In this document: positions 7,527 to 9,554 of the stretch, one piece after another | Layout: each line of letters begins with the position of its first letter | How positions within the stretch are numbered: the stretch's first letter is position 1 | NCBI GenBank assembly: GCA_037442845.1 | Contig: JBBIPL010000083.1 | Coordinates: forward strand, 1 to 9,554 | Length of the DNA: 9,554 bases | Direction: 5' to 3' | From: PFJX01 sp037442845 | GTDB lineage: Bacteria > Pseudomonadota > Gammaproteobacteria > Burkholderiales > Thiobacillaceae | The notes under the pieces: generated by a model | What the model saw: the letters and a program-made list of their open reading frames with translations, nothing else | What the model was told of the DNA's origin: nothing | The model's database searches: none | Translations under genes and position numbers: made by a program

Positions 7527-7850
7527 ATGCAAACCTTCACCATCCGAGATCTACGCGACCGTACCGGCGAACTGGTGCGCGATGCCGAGGCGGGCAAGCT
7601 TTCCGTGGTTACCAAGCATGGGCAACCGGTCTTTGTGGCGGTGCCGTTCGACGAGACGCTGCTCAAGAGCGGCGTCAATGTGGCCCTGGCCATGAAGTTG
7701 TTCGATGAAGAGAAGATCAGCCTGGGGCAGGCCGTGAGGCTCTCCGGGATGAGCCATTCGGCGTTCATCGACCTGCTGGGTCACTTGCGGATACCCATGC
7801 TGCGCATGGAGCCGGGCGAACTGGAGCGTGAGCTTGCCGACTTCGAATAG
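7527..7850 (+). CDS. Antitoxin, Phd/YefM-like domain joined to UPF0175 domain
   Basis: This 107-aa protein probably neutralises the PIN toxin encoded next and represses their promoter. Residues 1-43 look like a Phd/YefM DNA-binding and dimerisation unit: FTIRDLRDRTGELVRDAEAG, then SVVTKHGQPVFVAVPFDE. Residues 50-106 look like UPF0175: VALAMKLFDEEKISLGQA, LSGMSHSAFIDLLGHLRIP, then an acidic tail PGELERELADFE. The UPF0175 part resembles a helix-turn-helix. UPF0175 proteins are known partners of DUF3368 PIN proteins, which matches the neighbour. AGGAG (7516-7520) lies 6 nt before the ATG. A promoter and operator-like repeats stand directly upstream. The 3' end overlaps the toxin gene, the usual antitoxin-first order. 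It is not a standard member of type I-E operons, so it was probably inserted. The function is inferred from family and context. Confidence 0.87.
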   Translation: MQTFTIRDLRDRTGELVRDAEAGKLSVVTKHGQPVFVAVPFDETLLKSGVNVALAMKLFDEEKISLGQAVRLSGMSHSAFIDLLGHLRIPMLRMEPGELERELADFE

Positions 7851-8322
7851 GCGGCTCGTGGCCGATACCGGGCCGTTGATCGCCCTGGCCCGCCTGGAAC
7901 TGCTGGAGTTGCTGCCGGAGCTTTTCCAGCAGGTGTTCCTGACGCCGACAGTCTTGGCGGAATGCGAAGCCAAGCCGGATTGCGGGGAAGGCGCGCGTAT
8001 CCGGGCAGCGGTGGATATGGGGCGGCTTGAGCTTCTCGCGCCACGCGAAGCCTTGCCCATATGGGGGATCGATCCGGGCGAAGCCAGCGCGATTGCGTTG
8101 GTTTTGGAGCAAAGCGCCGGTGTGCTGATGGATGACAAGGCGGGTCGCGGAGTGGCCACGCGGCTTGGCGTGAAGAGCATCGGCAGCGCGGGTGTGCTGG
8201 TGCTGGCCAAGCGCCGAGGCCGGTTGGTCGGCGTCCGGTCTCACCTTGAAGCGTTGATCGCGTCCGGCTACTTTCTGGGTGCGAACGTGGTGTCCGAGGC
8301 CATGCGCATGGCCGGCGAGTAG
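7834..8322 (+). CDS. PIN-domain toxin, DUF3368 family
   Basis: DUF3368 proteins are PIN-fold, metal-dependent ribonucleases predicted to act as toxins paired with UPF0175 antitoxins. From the TTG at 7834 the protein is 162 aa. The acidic positions of a PIN active site are visible: Asp in VADTGPLIALARL (codon 7864), Glu in VLAECEAKP (7960), Glu in DPGEASAIAL (8080) and Asp-Asp in LMDDKAGR (8131-8136). The C-terminal GVKSIGSAGVLVLAKRRG and ALIASGYFLG are also family-like, so it appears intact. Start choice: a GTG at 7828 lies only 1 nt behind GGAG (7823-7826), whereas TTG 7834 is 7 nt away and is preferred. A GTG at 7858 would leave almost no N-terminus. The gene overlaps the antitoxin by 17 nt, which suggests translational coupling and limited toxin output. 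It ends 12 nt before cas1. The actual substrate is unknown. Confidence 0.87.
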   Translation: MPTSNRRLVADTGPLIALARLELLELLPELFQQVFLTPTVLAECEAKPDCGEGARIRAAVDMGRLELLAPREALPIWGIDPGEASAIALVLEQSAGVLMDDKAGRGVATRLGVKSIGSAGVLVLAKRRGRLVGVRSHLEALIASGYFLGANVVSEAMRMAGE

Positions 8323-8334
8323 TACCAGTTCCCC

Positions 8335-9255
8335 ATGGCCGATATCCTTCCACCCCTGCGCCCCATCCCCATCAAGGAGCGGCTGTCCATTCTCTACATC
8401 GAGCGAGGCCATTTGGACGTCCTGGATGGCGCCTTCCTGGTAGTGGACAAGAACGGCGTGCGCACCCACATCCCGGTGGGGGGTGTGGCCTGTCTCATGT
8501 TGGAGCCCGGTACCCGCGTCTCTCATGCCGCTTGCGCCTTGGCGGCCCGGGTGGGCACGCTGCTGGTGTGGATTGGCGAGGCCGGCGTGCGACTCTATTC
8601 CGCCGGCCAGCCGGGCGGTGCGCGGGCTGACAGGCTGCTTTACCAGGCCAAACTGGCGCTGGATGATGAATTGCGCCTGAAGGTGGTGCGCAAGATGTAT
8701 GCCCTGCGCTTCGGCGAGGAGCCGCCTCAGCGCCGTTCTGTCGAGCAGTTGCGCGGCATCGAGGGCGCGCGGGTGCGGGAGATGTACAAGCGCCTGGCGA
8801 AGAAATATGGCGTGGAATGGCGGGTCCGCAACTACGACCCTTCCGAGTGGGATGTGTCCGACCTGCCCAATCGCTGCCTGTCCGCCGCCACGGCCAGCTT
8901 GTACGGCGTGACCGAAGCCGCCGTGCTGGCCGCCGGCTATGCCCCAGCCGTCGGTTTCATCCACACCGGCAAGCCGCTGTCATTCGTGTACGACGTGGCG
9001 GACATCTACAAATTCGAGACCGTGGTACCCATGGCTTTCAAGATTGCCGCAAAGGCGCCGCCAAACCCGGAGCGCCAGGTGCGTTTGGCTTGCCGCGACA
9101 TCTTCCGCGAAACACGCCTTCTGGAGCGCATCATTCCGGGTATCGAGGACATGCTCTCCGCCGGTGGCATCGCGCCGCCCGAAGCCGCGCCGGAACAGGT
9201 GGGGCCGGCCTTCACCGACGAAAAACCGCTGGGCGATGCTGGTCATCGTGGTTGA
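8335..9255 (+). CDS. cas1: CRISPR integrase Cas1 (type I-E)
   Basis: Cas1 is the metal-dependent integrase that, as a (Cas1)4-(Cas2)2 complex, inserts new spacers at the leader end of the array. The protein is 306 aa, the type I-E size. It has the N-terminal LPPLRPIPIKERLSILYIERG and THIPVGGVACLMLEPGTRVS of the beta domain. The active site is complete: E143 (RGIEGARVREMYKRL), H210 (VGFIHTGKPLSF), D220 and D223 (VYDVADIYKFE), each two residues after the E. coli positions E141, H208, D218 and D221. The start agrees with homologues. No good Shine-Dalgarno precedes it (the 12-nt gap after the toxin stop reads TACCAGTTCCCC), so initiation may rely on ribosomes finishing the toxin gene. The last 20 nt overlap cas2. 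Confidence 0.97.
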   Translation: MADILPPLRPIPIKERLSILYIERGHLDVLDGAFLVVDKNGVRTHIPVGGVACLMLEPGTRVSHAACALAARVGTLLVWIGEAGVRLYSAGQPGGARADRLLYQAKLALDDELRLKVVRKMYALRFGEEPPQRRSVEQLRGIEGARVREMYKRLAKKYGVEWRVRNYDPSEWDVSDLPNRCLSAATASLYGVTEAAVLAAGYAPAVGFIHTGKPLSFVYDVADIYKFETVVPMAFKIAAKAPPNPERQVRLACRDIFRETRLLERIIPGIEDMLSAGGIAPPEAAPEQVGPAFTDEKPLGDAGHRG

Positions 9256-9547
9256 AAACGTGCCCCCGCGCTTGCGCGGGCGCCTGGCCGTGTGGCTGCT
9301 GGAGATTCGCGCCGGGGTCTACGTCGGCAACTACTCCGCGAAGGTCAGGGAGCATATTTGGCGTGATGTGGAGGCGGGTATTGGCGAGGGCAATGCGGTA
9401 ATGGCCTGGCGGTCCAACAATGAAGCGGGCTTCGACTTCATCACAATGGGTGCGAACCGTCGTGTGCCGGTGGATTTTGACGGAGTGAAACTGGTCTCGT
9501 TTGAACCCCCAATGCTGGAACCCGAAGATGGCGAACAAGCGCGGTAG
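9236..9547 (+). CDS. cas2: CRISPR adaptation protein Cas2e (type I-E)
   Basis: Cas2e is the dimeric scaffold of the Cas1-Cas2 spacer integration complex; the fold is ferredoxin-like and related to VapD nucleases. The protein is 103 aa, usual for the type I-E form. It carries the subtype signature MLVIVVENVPPRLRGRLA at its N-terminus. RAGVYVGNYSAKVREHIW, EGNAVMAWRSNNEAGFDF and VDFDGVKLVSFEPP follow. The ATG is the only start that keeps the signature. It lies 20 nt inside cas1 in another frame, with no clear Shine-Dalgarno, so reinitiation from cas1 is likely. The TAG stop is complete 7 nt before the right edge. A leader and CRISPR array would be expected next, but none is visible. Confidence 0.96.
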   Translation: MLVIVVENVPPRLRGRLAVWLLEIRAGVYVGNYSAKVREHIWRDVEAGIGEGNAVMAWRSNNEAGFDFITMGANRRVPVDFDGVKLVSFEPPMLEPEDGEQAR

Positions 9548-9554
9548 AATACCA

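Noticed and set aside
7765..8964. 399-codon open frame on the minus strand
   Set aside because: It spans the toxin gene and cas1, both with intact active-site motifs on the + strand; no domain is recognisable.

Overview
The window holds a nearly complete type I-E CRISPR-Cas operon, all on the + strand: cas3, casA (cse1), casB (cse2), casC (cas7e), casD (cas5e), casE (cas6e), then cas1 and cas2e. The DNA is high-GC with mostly G/C third codon positions. Together with the proteobacterial-looking Cas sequences and UUCG hairpin, this suggests a proteobacterium (beta or gamma), but the sequence does not fix genus or species. No CRISPR repeat, tRNA, rRNA or transposase is visible. The array probably lies beyond the right edge, just after cas2.

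Layout. Positions 1-188 are a leader with a terminator-like UUCG hairpin, a second hairpin (70-88), a possible -10 box and a possible 20-codon upstream ORF that ends on the likely cas3 start. Positions 189-7425 encode the interference machinery. Its genes are joined by ATGA overlaps, short overlaps or gaps of 2-12 nt, usually with strong Shine-Dalgarno sequences, so they read as one transcription unit. Cas3 is the HD nuclease-helicase; CasA-E form Cascade; Cas6e processes the pre-crRNA.

Positions 7426-8334 interrupt the usual cas6e-cas1 junction. They carry a probable promoter, an operator-like palindrome with direct repeats, and a two-gene toxin-antitoxin module. The antitoxin is 107 aa, with a Phd/YefM-like N-terminus joined to a UPF0175-like C-terminus. 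The toxin is a DUF3368-type PIN-domain nuclease. Its likely TTG start lies inside the antitoxin gene, and it ends 12 nt before cas1.

Positions 8335-9547 are the adaptation genes cas1 and cas2e, overlapping by 20 nt and with intact Cas1 active-site residues. Neither has a good ribosome binding site, so their translation may depend on the gene upstream.

The main point of interest is the embedded toxin-antitoxin pair. It separates the effector and adaptation genes, seems to bring its own regulated promoter, and may put cas1-cas2 under antitoxin control or make loss of the CRISPR locus costly to the cell. That role is inference. The gene identities are well supported by motifs.
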